Translations under genes and position numbers: made by a program | The notes under the pieces: model-generated | What the model was told of the DNA's origin: nothing | Seen by the model: only the letters and a program-made list of their open reading frames with translations | Database searches by the model: none | NCBI RefSeq assembly: GCF_017303275.1 | Contig: NZ_JAFKOJ010000002.1 | Span: forward strand, 124,001-188,000 | Source of the DNA: Bacillus sp. NTK034 | GTDB lineage: Bacteria; Bacillota; Bacilli; Bacillales; Cytobacillaceae | Length of the DNA stretch: 64,000 nucleotides | Direction of reading: 5' to 3' | Shown: positions 8,691 to 16,563 of the stretch, piece by piece | Layout: every line of letters starts with the position of its first letter | How positions within the stretch are numbered: position 1 is the first letter of the stretch

Positions 8691-9347
8691 TTATATGATT
8701 TGCATTTTGCTGTTAATAAACTTCCTCTGCAGTGCCTGACCGGCCAATTTATCTGCTTCTTTGTTTTCATTGCGCGGAATGGGTCTATACCTTGGCAGGA
8801 TACCAAGCTTTTTTATTTTTTCTTCAATACGGTCAAGCCAGCGGTTTAAATTTTCTTCATAACATGGCCATTCACCTTCAAGCTGTTTCAATACTACCTG
8901 GGAATCCCCTTTGAATTCACAAGTCATATGATGAACGCCCATTTCTTCGAGCAGGCTGAGAGCGTAATAAATGGCCGCATATTCTGCCTCATTATTATTA
9001 TCCATCTCATCAAAGAGCTCATTTGCCCGCACACGGTACTTTTTTTTGCCCTGTTTAAAATATATTACTGCACCGAGACCAGCCTGACTGGTTTCATTAT
9101 TAAATCCGCCATCAAAAAATACGGTAATATCATGAGGATCCTCTTCCACTTCCATTAGAAGCTTTCTCATTTCTTTTGTGCTCCATGAAGTGCCGGCTTC
9201 ATCATAATAAATTACTTCTTTGCCCTTCCCTGATTTTTCAATATCTTCTCCAATCTGTAATGCTGATTCACCGTCAATCCAATCTGAAGTAAATAATATA
9301 TCCTCATTTCCTTTAAGTTTATATTTCCATTCCAATTTATATTTCAT
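8691..9347 (-). CDS. ypeP: RNase H-like protein YpeP with N-terminal extension
   Basis: A 218-residue protein. The C-terminal half (from about residue 73) is an RNase H type I fold with all four carboxylates: D79 (VFFDGG), E122 (NNNEAEY), D148 (FKGDSQ) and D199 (NKEADKLA), so hydrolysis of RNA in RNA-DNA hybrids is plausible. The first 70 residues form a small separate domain typical of Bacillus YpeP. ATG 9347 has AAAGG 9 nt upstream. It forms a unit with ypeQ. A second family member (ypdQ) lies 1 kb away on the other strand. Confidence 0.88.
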   Translation of the reverse strand: MKYKLEWKYKLKGNEDILFTSDWIDGESALQIGEDIEKSGKGKEVIYYDEAGTSWSTKEMRKLLMEVEEDPHDITVFFDGGFNNETSQAGLGAVIYFKQGKKKYRVRANELFDEMDNNNEAEYAAIYYALSLLEEMGVHHMTCEFKGDSQVVLKQLEGEWPCYEENLNRWLDRIEEKIKKLGILPRYRPIPRNENKEADKLAGQALQRKFINSKMQII

Positions 9348-9459
9348 AAAGGTCAGCCTTTCTGTACTTTATTAGCTGGTCATCATTATTAGAACTGTTT
9401 GCAATAGTTGAACTTATTATACTTTACTCAGTTTATTACTAAATGAGTATATTTCAAGG

Positions 9460-9465
9460 TATAAT
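9460..9465 (+). promoter_or_regulatory. -10 box before the preQ1 riboswitch
   Basis: TATAAT lies 24 nt upstream of the first riboswitch stem, which fits a start of transcription near 9472. No convincing -35 hexamer was found at the usual distance. Confidence 0.45.
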
Positions 9466-9489
9466 GGTCAATGACAATTTTATATCTCC

Positions 9490-9527
9490 TGCGGTTCGCA
9501 AACTCCCGCATTAACAAAACTAGGAGG
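9490..9527 (+). promoter_or_regulatory. PreQ1-I riboswitch controlling ypdP translation
   Basis: Stem P1 is TGCGG (9490-9494) with CCGCA (9506-9510). It is followed by the A-rich tail TTAACAAAACTAGG that is the hallmark of the preQ1-I class and closely resembles the Thermoanaerobacter tengcongensis aptamer. Loop bases ACTC (9502-9505) can pair with GAG of the ribosome site AGGAGG (9522-9527), giving the P2 pseudoknot that hides the site when preQ1 is bound. The gene behind it is a queuosine-precursor transporter, which fits this ligand. Confidence 0.88.
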
Positions 9528-9533
9528 AATATG

Positions 9534-10211
9534 ATGTTTAATGAATGGTTTGGTTTGCTCTTTGCAATTATTAATTTCACATTAGTATTGGCTATGTACC
9601 GCCTCTTCGGAAAGACTGGTTTATTCGTATGGATTGGCTTCTCAACTGTTATGGCCAATCTTCAAGTTGTAAAAACCATAGAAATGTTCGGCCTGACGGC
9701 TACTTTAGGTAACGCTATGTACGGTACCGCTTTTCTCGTTACGGATATCCTAAATGAAAAGTACGGAAAAGAAGAAGCAAAAAAAGCTGTATGGCTTGGT
9801 TTCTTTACTCTTCTGTCCATGACTCTCATCATGCAGATGGTATTATTATTTAAACCGCATGAAACAGATTTTGCACAGGAACCCCTCAGCACTCTTTTTT
9901 CGATTCTGCCGCGGATTGCTGCCGGAAGTCTCGCTGCCTATTTAGTCAGCCAATTTACGGATGTTTATATCTTTACCTATTTAAAAAAGAAATTTCCAAA
10001 GGATGGCCAATTTTGGATCAGAAATAATGGCAGCACCATGATCAGCCAGCTTTTGGATACCCTTGTTTTTACTAGCATTGCTTTTCTCGGTGTATTTCCC
10101 ATGGAGGAATGGATTCAAATTTTCATCACAACTTATTTGCTGAAATTTATAGTAGCTATACTTGATACCCCGTTTGGCTATATAGCTAAACGTTTTCCAG
10201 TAAAAGATTAG
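9534..10211 (+). CDS. ypdP: Queuosine precursor transporter YpdP (YhhQ family)
   Basis: A 225-residue integral membrane protein with about six or seven hydrophobic helices, of the YhhQ/QueT-like vitamin-uptake group that imports preQ0/preQ1 or queuine for tRNA modification. Family-typical segments are MANLQVVKTIEMFGLTATLGN, TDILNEKYGKEEAKKAV and the C-terminal LDTPFGYIAKR. The start was set at ATG 9534 (AGGAGG with 6-nt spacer); ATG 9531 is next to it. An earlier in-frame ATG at 9471 lies before the riboswitch and is not used. A preQ1-I riboswitch overlaps the ribosome site. Confidence 0.93.
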   Translation: MFNEWFGLLFAIINFTLVLAMYRLFGKTGLFVWIGFSTVMANLQVVKTIEMFGLTATLGNAMYGTAFLVTDILNEKYGKEEAKKAVWLGFFTLLSMTLIMQMVLLFKPHETDFAQEPLSTLFSILPRIAAGSLAAYLVSQFTDVYIFTYLKKKFPKDGQFWIRNNGSTMISQLLDTLVFTSIAFLGVFPMEEWIQIFITTYLLKFIVAILDTPFGYIAKRFPVKD

Positions 10212-10237
10212 GATGCCGTTTTGGTATCCTTTTCTTT
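10210..10237 (+). terminator. Terminator of ypdP
   Basis: AGGATGCC-GTTTT-GGTATCCT (8 bp with one G-U pair) followed by TTTTCTTT; it overlaps the ypdP stop codon. Confidence 0.8.
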
Positions 10238-10243
10238 ATCGCA

Positions 10244-10340
10244 GTCTAACGTGCATTAAGCCCCCCCAATTCAAGACTCAGAGGTATCAATGGAGGATAA
10301 GTGGGGGATAAAGCCCCCCACTGATTGAAGTTTCACTTTA
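10244..10340. repeat. Dispersed repeat family 2, copy A (reverse orientation)
   Basis: Read on the minus strand it gives TAAAGTGAAACTTCAATCAG, a GTGGGGG...CCCCCAC hairpin, TTGATACCTCTGAGTC and CTTAATGCACGTTAGAC. The same blocks in the same order occur on the plus strand at 30241-30386. It is non-coding and sits between ypdP and ypdQ. Confidence 0.75.
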
Positions 10341-10409
10341 TCGATTATTTTTATGATAAACTACATTTAGTTTACCCCATAATGCTGTTAAAATCAGGAG
10401 GCTGTTTAA

Positions 10410-10823
10410 TTGATTGAAGTATATATCGATGGAGCAAGTGCCGGAAACCCAGGTCCAAGCGGCGCAGGCATATTCATTAAAAATAATGGCCAAGTTGAAC
10501 GCTATTCCATTCCGTTAGGAAATATAGAAAATCACGAAGCCGAATACCGCGCATTTATTCATGCTCTGGAAATATGCATAGAAAAGGGATACAAATCAGT
10601 TTCCTTTCGAACGGATTCACAGCTCGTTAACCGAGCCGTTGAAAAGGAATTCGTTAAAAATAAAAAGTTTGTTCCCTTGCTTGAAAATGCTTTGGAGCTT
10701 ACAAGACAATTTGATTTGTTTTTTATGAAGTGGGTGCCAAGCTCCGAAAACAAAGGAGCAGATGAATTGGCCAGAGCTGCCATCCGCAAAAATAGAACGA
10801 AAGGTCAAAAAGGATATGAATAG
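10410..10823 (+). CDS. ypdQ: RNase HI-like protein YpdQ
   Basis: A compact RNase H fold of 137 residues without extra domains. The four metal-binding carboxylates are present: D7 (VYIDGAS), E45 (HEAEYRA), D69 (FRTDSQ) and D118 (KGADELA). The start is TTG 10410 with AGGAGG 8 nt upstream. The stop overlaps by 8 nt the ATG of the next gene, so the two form an operon. Bacillus subtilis YpdQ is annotated as RNase H-like; whether it cuts hybrids in the cell is less certain than for RnhB/RnhC. Confidence 0.88.
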   Translation: MIEVYIDGASAGNPGPSGAGIFIKNNGQVERYSIPLGNIENHEAEYRAFIHALEICIEKGYKSVSFRTDSQLVNRAVEKEFVKNKKFVPLLENALELTRQFDLFFMKWVPSSENKGADELARAAIRKNRTKGQKGYE

Positions 10824-11733
10824 ACCGGTTATATTTGCAGATGTAAGCCTCTTGCTGGTTGCCTTTGTGTGGGGAACCACCTTTGTGCTTGTACAAAACG
10901 CCATTGCTTTTCTTGAGCCATTTTCTTTTAATGGCGTGCGCTTTTTCATTGCCGCTTTCCTGCTGGGAGGCTGGCTTGTTATTTTTGAAAAAGAACAGTT
11001 AAGGAAAATAAACAAAAAGCTTTTGATTTCTGGAGTTATTATGGGCTTGTTTTTATTTATAGGCTATGCTTTCCAGACAATCGGACTTCTTTATACAACA
11101 TCTTCAAAAGCTGGCTTTATTACGGGGTTAAGTGTAGTAATGGTCCCTGTCTTTTCTTTTATGCTTTTAAAAATTAAGCCAGGGTTCAATGCCATTATAG
11201 GCGTATCAATTGCAACAGCGGGATTGTATTTGCTTACAATGACTGATAAAGTCTCGCTAAATATAGGTGATGCCTATGTATTAATCTGTGCAGTCGGTTT
11301 TGCCCTTCATATTATATTCACTGGGAAATACAGCAGCAAATATCCAGCCCTGCTATTAACAGTTATACAAGTAGGGACCGTGGCAATACTATCAGGGATT
11401 TTTGCGTTTTTCACAGAAAATTGGCAGCAGGCATTTGAAACCGGAGTCTTACTTAAGACTAATGTGGTGACTGCTCTGATTGTAACTTCACTATTTGCTA
11501 CCGCGATCGCATTTTTTGCACAGACGGCATTTCAAAAATACACAACACCTACTAGAGTAGCCCTGATCTTTGCCATGGAACCTGTGTTTGCAGCCGCTGC
11601 GGGATTTATGTGGGCGAATGAGAGACTTTCCTTTAGTGCCCTGACTGGCTGTCTGCTTATTTTCGCAGGAATGGTTTTTGCAGAAATTCCTGCAAAGAAA
11701 ACCTTATCGATCTTTAGGAAAAAAGCAGCTTAA
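10816..11733 (+). CDS. EamA/DMT-family transporter
   Basis: A 305-residue membrane protein with ten predicted helices arranged as two EamA repeats (first from VSLLLVAFVWGTTF, second from GDAYVLICAVGFALH). Members export metabolites or amino acids; the substrate cannot be read from sequence. The start was placed at ATG 10816, inside the end of ypdQ (overlap ATGAATAG) with AAAAAGG just upstream, so translation is probably coupled. An in-frame ATG at 10762 would add a hydrophilic stretch read from ypdQ. A paralogue of the same superfamily is at 27603-28523. Confidence 0.88.
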   Translation: MNRPVIFADVSLLLVAFVWGTTFVLVQNAIAFLEPFSFNGVRFFIAAFLLGGWLVIFEKEQLRKINKKLLISGVIMGLFLFIGYAFQTIGLLYTTSSKAGFITGLSVVMVPVFSFMLLKIKPGFNAIIGVSIATAGLYLLTMTDKVSLNIGDAYVLICAVGFALHIIFTGKYSSKYPALLLTVIQVGTVAILSGIFAFFTENWQQAFETGVLLKTNVVTALIVTSLFATAIAFFAQTAFQKYTTPTRVALIFAMEPVFAAAAGFMWANERLSFSALTGCLLIFAGMVFAEIPAKKTLSIFRKKAA

Positions 11734-11740
11734 TAAATTG

Positions 11741-11773
11741 AAAAGGCGTGTTCTTATTAAAGTCACGCCTTTT
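11741..11773. terminator. Bidirectional terminator
   Basis: AAAAGGCGTG / CACGCCTTTT with a 13-nt loop between two converging genes. Confidence 0.85.
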
Positions 11774-12035
11774 AAATGATTGCTTTTTCTTTTACAAATT
11801 TTATTGCTTCCCGCCTGCTGGTAATATTCTTTGAAACCAATGTTTCAAGCAAAGATACGTAAAAACTGCCGTCAAATGATTTCTGCGCCTTTAATGTAAG
11901 TTCTATTGCTGCATTGGCAAGCTCGTCTGAAGCATTGGTATAATTTTTGCCAAAGTAAATGAAGCCAACCGCGTCTTCCCGAAATTGAAAACCTTTACTT
12001 TGCAAAAAGTGCAAATACTCTTCAACTGTCTTCAT
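11772..12035 (-). CDS. Small conserved Bacillaceae protein (DUF6123-like)
   Basis: An 87-residue soluble, mostly helical protein starting MKTVEEYLHFLQSKGFQF and including GFIYFGKNYTNASDELANAAIELTLKAQKSFDGSF. This resembles the DUF6123 group of hypothetical Bacillaceae proteins; that assignment is from memory. ATG 12035 has AGAGGG 8 nt upstream; a longer frame from 12098 has no ribosome site. It is a single gene between the transporter and the PAP2-like gene. No function can be proposed. Confidence 0.65.
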   Translation of the reverse strand: MKTVEEYLHFLQSKGFQFREDAVGFIYFGKNYTNASDELANAAIELTLKAQKSFDGSFYVSLLETLVSKNITSRREAIKFVKEKAII

Positions 12036-12143
12036 TTTACTTACCCTCTTCCCCTGCTCCCTTTGCGTTCTCCTAAATCTTACTTGATTTTTCGACAATT
12101 ATCTACCTTTTTTCTGCATGAAGCAGGGGTGTTGCAAGCTCAT

Positions 12144-12605
12144 TTATTTCTTCTTAGTTAGAAGGTAGCCAAGTGTTCCGGTTAATACACCGAGAAGAGC
12201 TCCGCCCAATACTTCTGCTGGCTGGTGGCCGAGCATTTCCTTCAGTTTCTTTGGACCTTCCTCCTCAAACTTTACTGTTTCATCTTTGTGAATTTTATCA
12301 ACCAGCTCACCAAGGCTGTTTACCTTTAAGGTTAGCTCACCGGTCTGGCGCCTGATTCCCTGGGCATCATACATAACGATCAGGCCATAAACCAGCGATA
12401 AAGCAAAGTCGACCGTCGGCACACCACGCTTTAAAGCAATAAAAGTAGTTAAAGAAGAAACACCTGCCGAATGAGAACTTGGCATGCCCCCTGTCTGGAA
12501 AAATAAATCCGGGCGAAGTTCCCCCTTTTTCACATAATGGATGGGGATTTTCAGGCCCTGTGCCAGCCCTATACTTAAAAGAGCGATATAAACTCCCTTA
12601 TTCAT
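12144..12605 (-). CDS. yuiD: Divergent PAP2-family membrane protein YuiD
   Basis: A 153-residue protein of the DUF212/YuiD type (Bacillus subtilis YuiD has 158). It has hydrophobic segments at both ends and keeps the acid-phosphatase-like motif RPDLFFQTGGMPSSHSAG, which corresponds to PAP2 motif SxxH, and YDAQGIRRQTGE. A lipid or polyprenol phosphatase activity is suspected for the family but not shown. ATG 12605 follows GAGGTGAG. A single gene with its 5' end facing sspL. Confidence 0.88.
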   Translation of the reverse strand: MNKGVYIALLSIGLAQGLKIPIHYVKKGELRPDLFFQTGGMPSSHSAGVSSLTTFIALKRGVPTVDFALSLVYGLIVMYDAQGIRRQTGELTLKVNSLGELVDKIHKDETVKFEEEGPKKLKEMLGHQPAEVLGGALLGVLTGTLGYLLTKKK

Positions 12606-12828
12606 AACAACTCACCTCTTCTTTATTGTGAAGTATGCAGACTTTTATTATTCCTCCTTCAAATGTTAAATAGGCTTGTATTCATGGAGTAATTAAACCC
12701 CAAGACAGAAGAAAAATTCACCGCATCAGTTGCTAAATTGTACCCTCGATAGACATGATTAAAACCCGAAGACTTTAACAATAATAAGGTTATCAATGGA
12801 GAAATTGCTGACTGGGGAGGTGAATAAG

Positions 12829-12966
12829 ATGAGCAAAAACGGACATACAAACAGAGGAAAAAAAGCACCTGCCGTAAACCCTCAAGGATACGGGCAGGAT
12901 GCTGAATTTTCAGAAGAGCCTAAAAGCAAGCTGGAGGATGCAGCGAAGAAGAAGAATACTAAATAA
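12829..12966 (+). CDS. sspL: Small acid-soluble spore protein L
   Basis: A 45-residue, Lys-rich hydrophilic protein (start MSKNGHTNRGKK, end KLEDAAKKKNTK) matching the minor SASP SspL: the VNPQGYGQDAEF core and EEPKSKLEDAAKK tail parallel Bacillus subtilis SspL. It is made in the forespore under SigG in Bacillus subtilis and is degraded on germination. ATG 12829 has GGGGAGGTG upstream. As in Bacillus subtilis it lies next to ypcP. A clear SigG promoter could not be read with confidence. Confidence 0.88.
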   Translation: MSKNGHTNRGKKAPAVNPQGYGQDAEFSEEPKSKLEDAAKKKNTK

Positions 12967-12975
12967 TGCTTGGAT

Positions 12976-13003
12976 GGCCGCCTTTGGCGGCTTTTATTAT
13001 TTA
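12976..13003 (+). terminator. Terminator of sspL
   Basis: GCCGCC-TTT-GGCGGC stem followed by TTTTATTATTT, 10 nt after the sspL stop. Confidence 0.85.
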
Positions 13004-13034
13004 TGGGGAATATTGGGTCTAAGAGGACAGCCAT

Positions 13035-13064
13035 AAAAAAAACCCCAGGCAGCAGCCTGGAGTC
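13035..13064 (-). terminator. Terminator of ypcP
   Basis: Minus strand CCAGGC-TGCT-GCCTGG followed by GGTTTTTTTT. Confidence 0.88.
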
Positions 13065-13068
13065 ACTA

Positions 13069-13959
13069 TTATGCATATTCCTTTTTTATATCAAGAAATT
13101 TGTGAAGTCCGCGGAATTCGATTTCAGTGAATTTCTCCATGACCTTTTCCCGGTTCATTGTGAATTGTGCCAGGTCGAGAGGGCATTCAACTGGTACATC
13201 GCATTTTATTTCGGCGAGCTGTCTGCTCAAGTGCAGCATTTCAAGATCCTGTTCGATCTTGGCACGCTGTCCTTTTGTAAGCTGTTCCAGGTTTTCCAGT
13301 ACCCCTTCAATATGCTCAAATTGCTGCAGCAGCTTCAGCGCTGTTTTTTCGCCAATCCCTTTTACTCCGGGATAATTATCACTGGTATCTCCCATGAAGG
13401 CTTTCAAATCGATCATTTGCTTTGGTGTTATTCCCTTTTCTTCATAAAAAGTTTCCGTCGTATGCACAAGATAATTGCCGTAGCCTTTTTGCAGCAAAAT
13501 AACAGAGATATTGTCATCCAGAAGCTGCAGTATATCCTGATCGCCAGTAAGAATCAGAACTTCCGCTTCCTGGCTTGCTTTTCTTGCAATGGTGCCAATG
13601 CAGTCATCGGCTTCGTATCCTTCAAGGCCAATATTAGGCACATCAAAAGCTTCAACAACTTCTTTTACCAGATCGAATTGAGGCACAAGTTCAATCGGAG
13701 CTTGAGGACGGTTTGCTTTATAGGCATCAAACATTTCCGTACGGAAGGTTTTGCTTCCCATATCCCAGCATACAGCCACATGAGTCGGGTTAAAGGAAGA
13801 AACAGCGGTTAAAAAGTGTTTAACAAACCCGTGAACTCCATTTGTAGGTATTCCTTTTGAATTTATCATAAATTGACCGGACATGGCTGTTGCAAAATAT
13901 GCCCTGAACAGCAGAGCCATGCCATCAACCAGCAGCAGTGAAGATTTGTTCTCGTTCAT
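13069..13959 (-). CDS. ypcP: 5'-3' exonuclease YpcP (PolI N-terminal-like flap nuclease)
   Basis: A 296-residue FEN/PIN-type nuclease homologous to the 5' nuclease domain of DNA polymerase I; it can remove RNA primers and flaps. Metal-binding acids are visible in LLVDGMALLFRAYFA, EGYEADDCIGTIA, LILTGDQDILQLL and LKAFMGDTSDNYPGVKGIGEKTA (the last is the helix-hairpin-helix/helical-3-turn). ATG 13959 follows GGGAGG. The gene is monocistronic with its own terminator, next to sspL as in Bacillus subtilis. Confidence 0.94.
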   Translation of the reverse strand: MNENKSSLLLVDGMALLFRAYFATAMSGQFMINSKGIPTNGVHGFVKHFLTAVSSFNPTHVAVCWDMGSKTFRTEMFDAYKANRPQAPIELVPQFDLVKEVVEAFDVPNIGLEGYEADDCIGTIARKASQEAEVLILTGDQDILQLLDDNISVILLQKGYGNYLVHTTETFYEEKGITPKQMIDLKAFMGDTSDNYPGVKGIGEKTALKLLQQFEHIEGVLENLEQLTKGQRAKIEQDLEMLHLSRQLAEIKCDVPVECPLDLAQFTMNREKVMEKFTEIEFRGLHKFLDIKKEYA

Positions 13960-14038
13960 TTTTCCGCCTCCCGATTATAATCATAACAACTATTATAACA
14001 TGGGAAACTCTCGGTTTCTCTTGAAAAGTTTGACAGCC

Positions 14039-14641
14039 TTATTCTGTTTCCCTTATTAACTCAACTCCATGTTCTTCCAGTTCATAGTAAGTAGCGATTC
14101 GCGCCTTACGGATATTATTATTTATAGGATACGCATATGTAGTTCCATCTTTAAAGGTAAAGATTAATTCATCATCAGACATAACACCCATTTTGTTTAT
14201 GACTGTTTGCCTGGCTTGTTTGATTTCCTGCCAATTATAATGCTTCTCCTTCAAACCGAATAATGTATTAAAATGGACACCATTCTTATCAATATAGTGG
14301 TAATAATCAAAACTGAGAATCACAGTAGCCATTGAAAATAAAAAACATGCTCCTGTTATACATTTCGCAATCCTGCCGAATTTTTCAGCACTGTGCATCC
14401 AAACCCCCGCTAAGATAAAAACCCCCATCGATGCCAAAGCTATGCTAAATGTAACATAAGCGTCTTTAGGCGCTTCGAAAACCCAGGTCCCTTCAGGCCT
14501 GTAAAATTGCGCCTGGAATGGTGAAAGCAGGAATATAGGAATAAAAATTGCTGACAATATTAGGATGATTGCAGTTGTTACCAATATTTGTTTTGTATCA
14601 GTCCTTTGTTTTTTTGTGATCGTGTAGCCCGAAGTATTCAT
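14039..14641 (-). CDS. Hypothetical membrane protein with C-terminal soluble domain
   Basis: Not recognised by name. The 200-residue protein has three hydrophobic segments (about 20-42, 65-85 and 92-112) and a soluble C-terminal part from about residue 115 (GVHFNTLFGLKEKHYNWQEI ... LIFTFKDGTTYAYPI) that resembles the PH-like domains seen at the ends of small Bacillus membrane proteins. ATG 14641 follows GGAGGGG with a short spacer. It is a single gene between ypcP and the sulfurtransferase unit. No function is proposed. Confidence 0.7.
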   Translation of the reverse strand: MNTSGYTITKKQRTDTKQILVTTAIILILSAIFIPIFLLSPFQAQFYRPEGTWVFEAPKDAYVTFSIALASMGVFILAGVWMHSAEKFGRIAKCITGACFLFSMATVILSFDYYHYIDKNGVHFNTLFGLKEKHYNWQEIKQARQTVINKMGVMSDDELIFTFKDGTTYAYPINNNIRKARIATYYELEEHGVELIRETE

Positions 14642-14702
14642 TTAACCCCTCCATTTTCAAAAACTATTAAACTTTTTAAATTATATAATAATTTCAACAG
14701 TA

Positions 14703-14731
14703 AAAAAATCCCTTTTTTAAAAAGGGACTTT
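14703..14731 (-). terminator. Terminator of the sulfurtransferase unit
   Basis: Minus strand AGTCCCTTTTTAAAAAAGGGATTTTTTT, a stem of CCCTTTTT/AAAAAGGG followed by T residues. Confidence 0.8.
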
Positions 14732-14732
14732 T

Positions 14733-15569
14733 CTATTTTTCGACAGTTTCTATTTTATTCCTTTCATAAGATATCCAATCACTGAAGCTTCCAGCATATA
14801 ATTTAACATTAGGAAAACCAGCTTCCTTTAATGCCAGGAAATTAGGTGCTGCTGTTACCCCTGATCCGCAATAAACAATTACTGGTTTATTCTTATCAAT
14901 GTCCGCAAACCGTTTTTCCTGTTCCTCTGCTTCTTTAAACCTGCCATTTTTATACGCTTCAAACCAAACTCTATTGATTGCTCCCGGGATATGGCCGGCT
15001 TTTTTATCAATGGGCTCTTCCAGTCCCAGGTATCTCTTTTCCTCTCTGGAATCAACTATGACAGCAGTATCCTGATTATCGGTAAATTCTTTAACTTCTT
15101 CGTATGAAGCAAATATGTCAGGCTGCAGTTCGATTTTGAAGTCAGCCTGCCCAAAGCGTGGGACCTTATTATTCAAAGGATAGGCGCTTTCAGCCCATTC
15201 TTTATATCCACCGTTCAATACATAAACTTTATCATGTCCCAAATACCTTAGAAGCCACCAGAACCTTGCAGCAAAAGCCCCTTCTCCTCCATCATAGGCA
15301 ATTACTGTAGTATCTCTGCTGATTCCTGCTTTCTCAAGTACTTCTCTAAATTGAGAGGGATCTGGAAGCGGGTGCCGGCCCCCATGCTCTTTCACAGGGC
15401 CTGACAGATCCTTCTCTAAATCAAAATGCACGGCATTGGGAATATGGCTGAGATTATATAAGCTGCGCCCTTCTTCAGGTGACCCAAGTTTAAAGCGGCA
15501 GTCGGCAATTCGGATATTGGGATCATCCAGTTTGGTTAATACCCATTCCTTTTCTACATGATACTTCAT
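14733..15569 (-). CDS. Thiosulfate/3-mercaptopyruvate sulfurtransferase
   Basis: Two rhodanese domains in 278 residues. The N-terminal one (1-125) is structural: the catalytic Cys position is D93 in IAYDGGEGAFA. The C-terminal one carries the active Cys C234 in the loop CGSGVTA, a sequence typical of this enzyme class, which moves sulfur from thiosulfate or mercaptopyruvate to a thiol acceptor or cyanide. The ATG overlaps by 4 nt (ATGA) the stop of the small Cys-containing gene upstream, so they are translated together. Which donor is used cannot be decided here. Confidence 0.92.
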   Translation of the reverse strand: MKYHVEKEWVLTKLDDPNIRIADCRFKLGSPEEGRSLYNLSHIPNAVHFDLEKDLSGPVKEHGGRHPLPDPSQFREVLEKAGISRDTTVIAYDGGEGAFAARFWWLLRYLGHDKVYVLNGGYKEWAESAYPLNNKVPRFGQADFKIELQPDIFASYEEVKEFTDNQDTAVIVDSREEKRYLGLEEPIDKKAGHIPGAINRVWFEAYKNGRFKEAEEQEKRFADIDKNKPVIVYCGSGVTAAPNFLALKEAGFPNVKLYAGSFSDWISYERNKIETVEK

Positions 15570-15757
15570 TTAAGGTTCTCCCCTTTCCTCTTTTTCATCA
15601 GGCGTTTTATATGTTCCTTTGGAGTCCAGCAGTTAAATTGATAGTCAGGTTTCGTTTCATAGCCCAGTCTGCTGCAAAAATAAACCATTCCTTCTTTACG
15701 CTTTTCAGGCTGGAAGTTTACGCAGGTTGCACATGCATGAAAAGAATTTTTCTCCAT
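15566..15757 (-). CDS. Small Cys-containing protein coupled to the sulfurtransferase
   Basis: A 63-residue basic protein with four cysteines: C9 and C12 (HACATCVNF), C28 and C43 (FCSRLGYETKPDYQFNC). This spacing could hold one zinc ion. Not recognised by name. ATG 15757 has AAAGGGAG upstream and its stop overlaps the sulfurtransferase start (ATGA). Inference: it may be a partner or metal-binding accessory of that enzyme, but only the gene pairing supports this. Confidence 0.7.
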   Translation of the reverse strand: MEKNSFHACATCVNFQPEKRKEGMVYFCSRLGYETKPDYQFNCWTPKEHIKRLMKKRKGENLK

Positions 15758-15785
15758 AGCTCTCCCTTTTCTTCTCAGAATGATT

Positions 15786-16535
15786 TTAAACTTTCAACAG
15801 TTCCCAAAGCCATTCATTCAGTCCGGATACTTTGCCTTTTCCTTTAGGCATTAATTCACCGGCTGTATAGAGTACTTCCCTTTCTGACTCAAGTGTCTCA
15901 GCTATTTGATTTGCTAAATGCTCCTGAATAAGAACCCCACTTTGTTTTGCATTTGCCAGGGTCTGATAAAAGCGTGTAATGTCATCCTCTTCCTTTATGC
16001 AAAAGAGACCTGTATACAAAAAGTCTCCGTTTATATTGCTTTGCTGAATCAGCTGCCTTGAAATTAGGCAGGCTCTTACCGCCTGGATTAGCAGTTTCTG
16101 TTTCTTAATTGTAAATCCCTCTTTTTTTGCCGCTTCCCCAAGATTACGTGAAAATAGCAGGGTGTAATGCTGGAATAACTTATATCGTGAGAACTCTTTT
16201 TCCGCGATACTCCTTAGCCTATTGGAGAAGTCATCCTTATCCTTGTAGATGATGGGAGAGTATGCCCATTCAAATATACTTGGATTGGATTTTTGCATAA
16301 GGTCAAATGCTTTAAAAATATCCCAGCCGTGCGCATCATAAGGGGTATCTGCATCAATAACCTCGTTTGCACGTTCAAGGGAAAGATATGCTTTCAGATC
16401 CTTATGTTTAAAGATGAAGCGGATATCATAATCTGATTCCGCATCATCTGTCCCCCAGGCCCTGCTTCCTGCTTCACATGCAAAAAGGATGTCAATATTG
16501 TATTTTTCTTCAGCAGCGGAAAGCCATTTTTCCAT
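15786..16535 (-). CDS. ycgL: Nucleotidyltransferase YcgL-like
   Basis: A 249-residue predicted nucleotidyltransferase of the DNA polymerase beta superfamily (YcgL type). The active-site signature GSRAWGTDDAESDYDIRFIF has the GS motif and DxD pair expected to bind metal and NTP. The rest is helical and unassigned. The native substrate is unknown; relatives have been linked to RNA repair by gene context. ATG 16535 has a GAAAGG site that is rather far (14 nt). It lies between dynA and the small Cys gene with short gaps, so co-transcription with dynA is possible. In Bacillus subtilis ycgL is elsewhere. Confidence 0.82.
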   Translation of the reverse strand: MEKWLSAAEEKYNIDILFACEAGSRAWGTDDAESDYDIRFIFKHKDLKAYLSLERANEVIDADTPYDAHGWDIFKAFDLMQKSNPSIFEWAYSPIIYKDKDDFSNRLRSIAEKEFSRYKLFQHYTLLFSRNLGEAAKKEGFTIKKQKLLIQAVRACLISRQLIQQSNINGDFLYTGLFCIKEEDDITRFYQTLANAKQSGVLIQEHLANQIAETLESEREVLYTAGELMPKGKGKVSGLNEWLWELLKV

Positions 16536-16563
16536 ACGAAAAGCAGCAACCTTTCAATACCTA

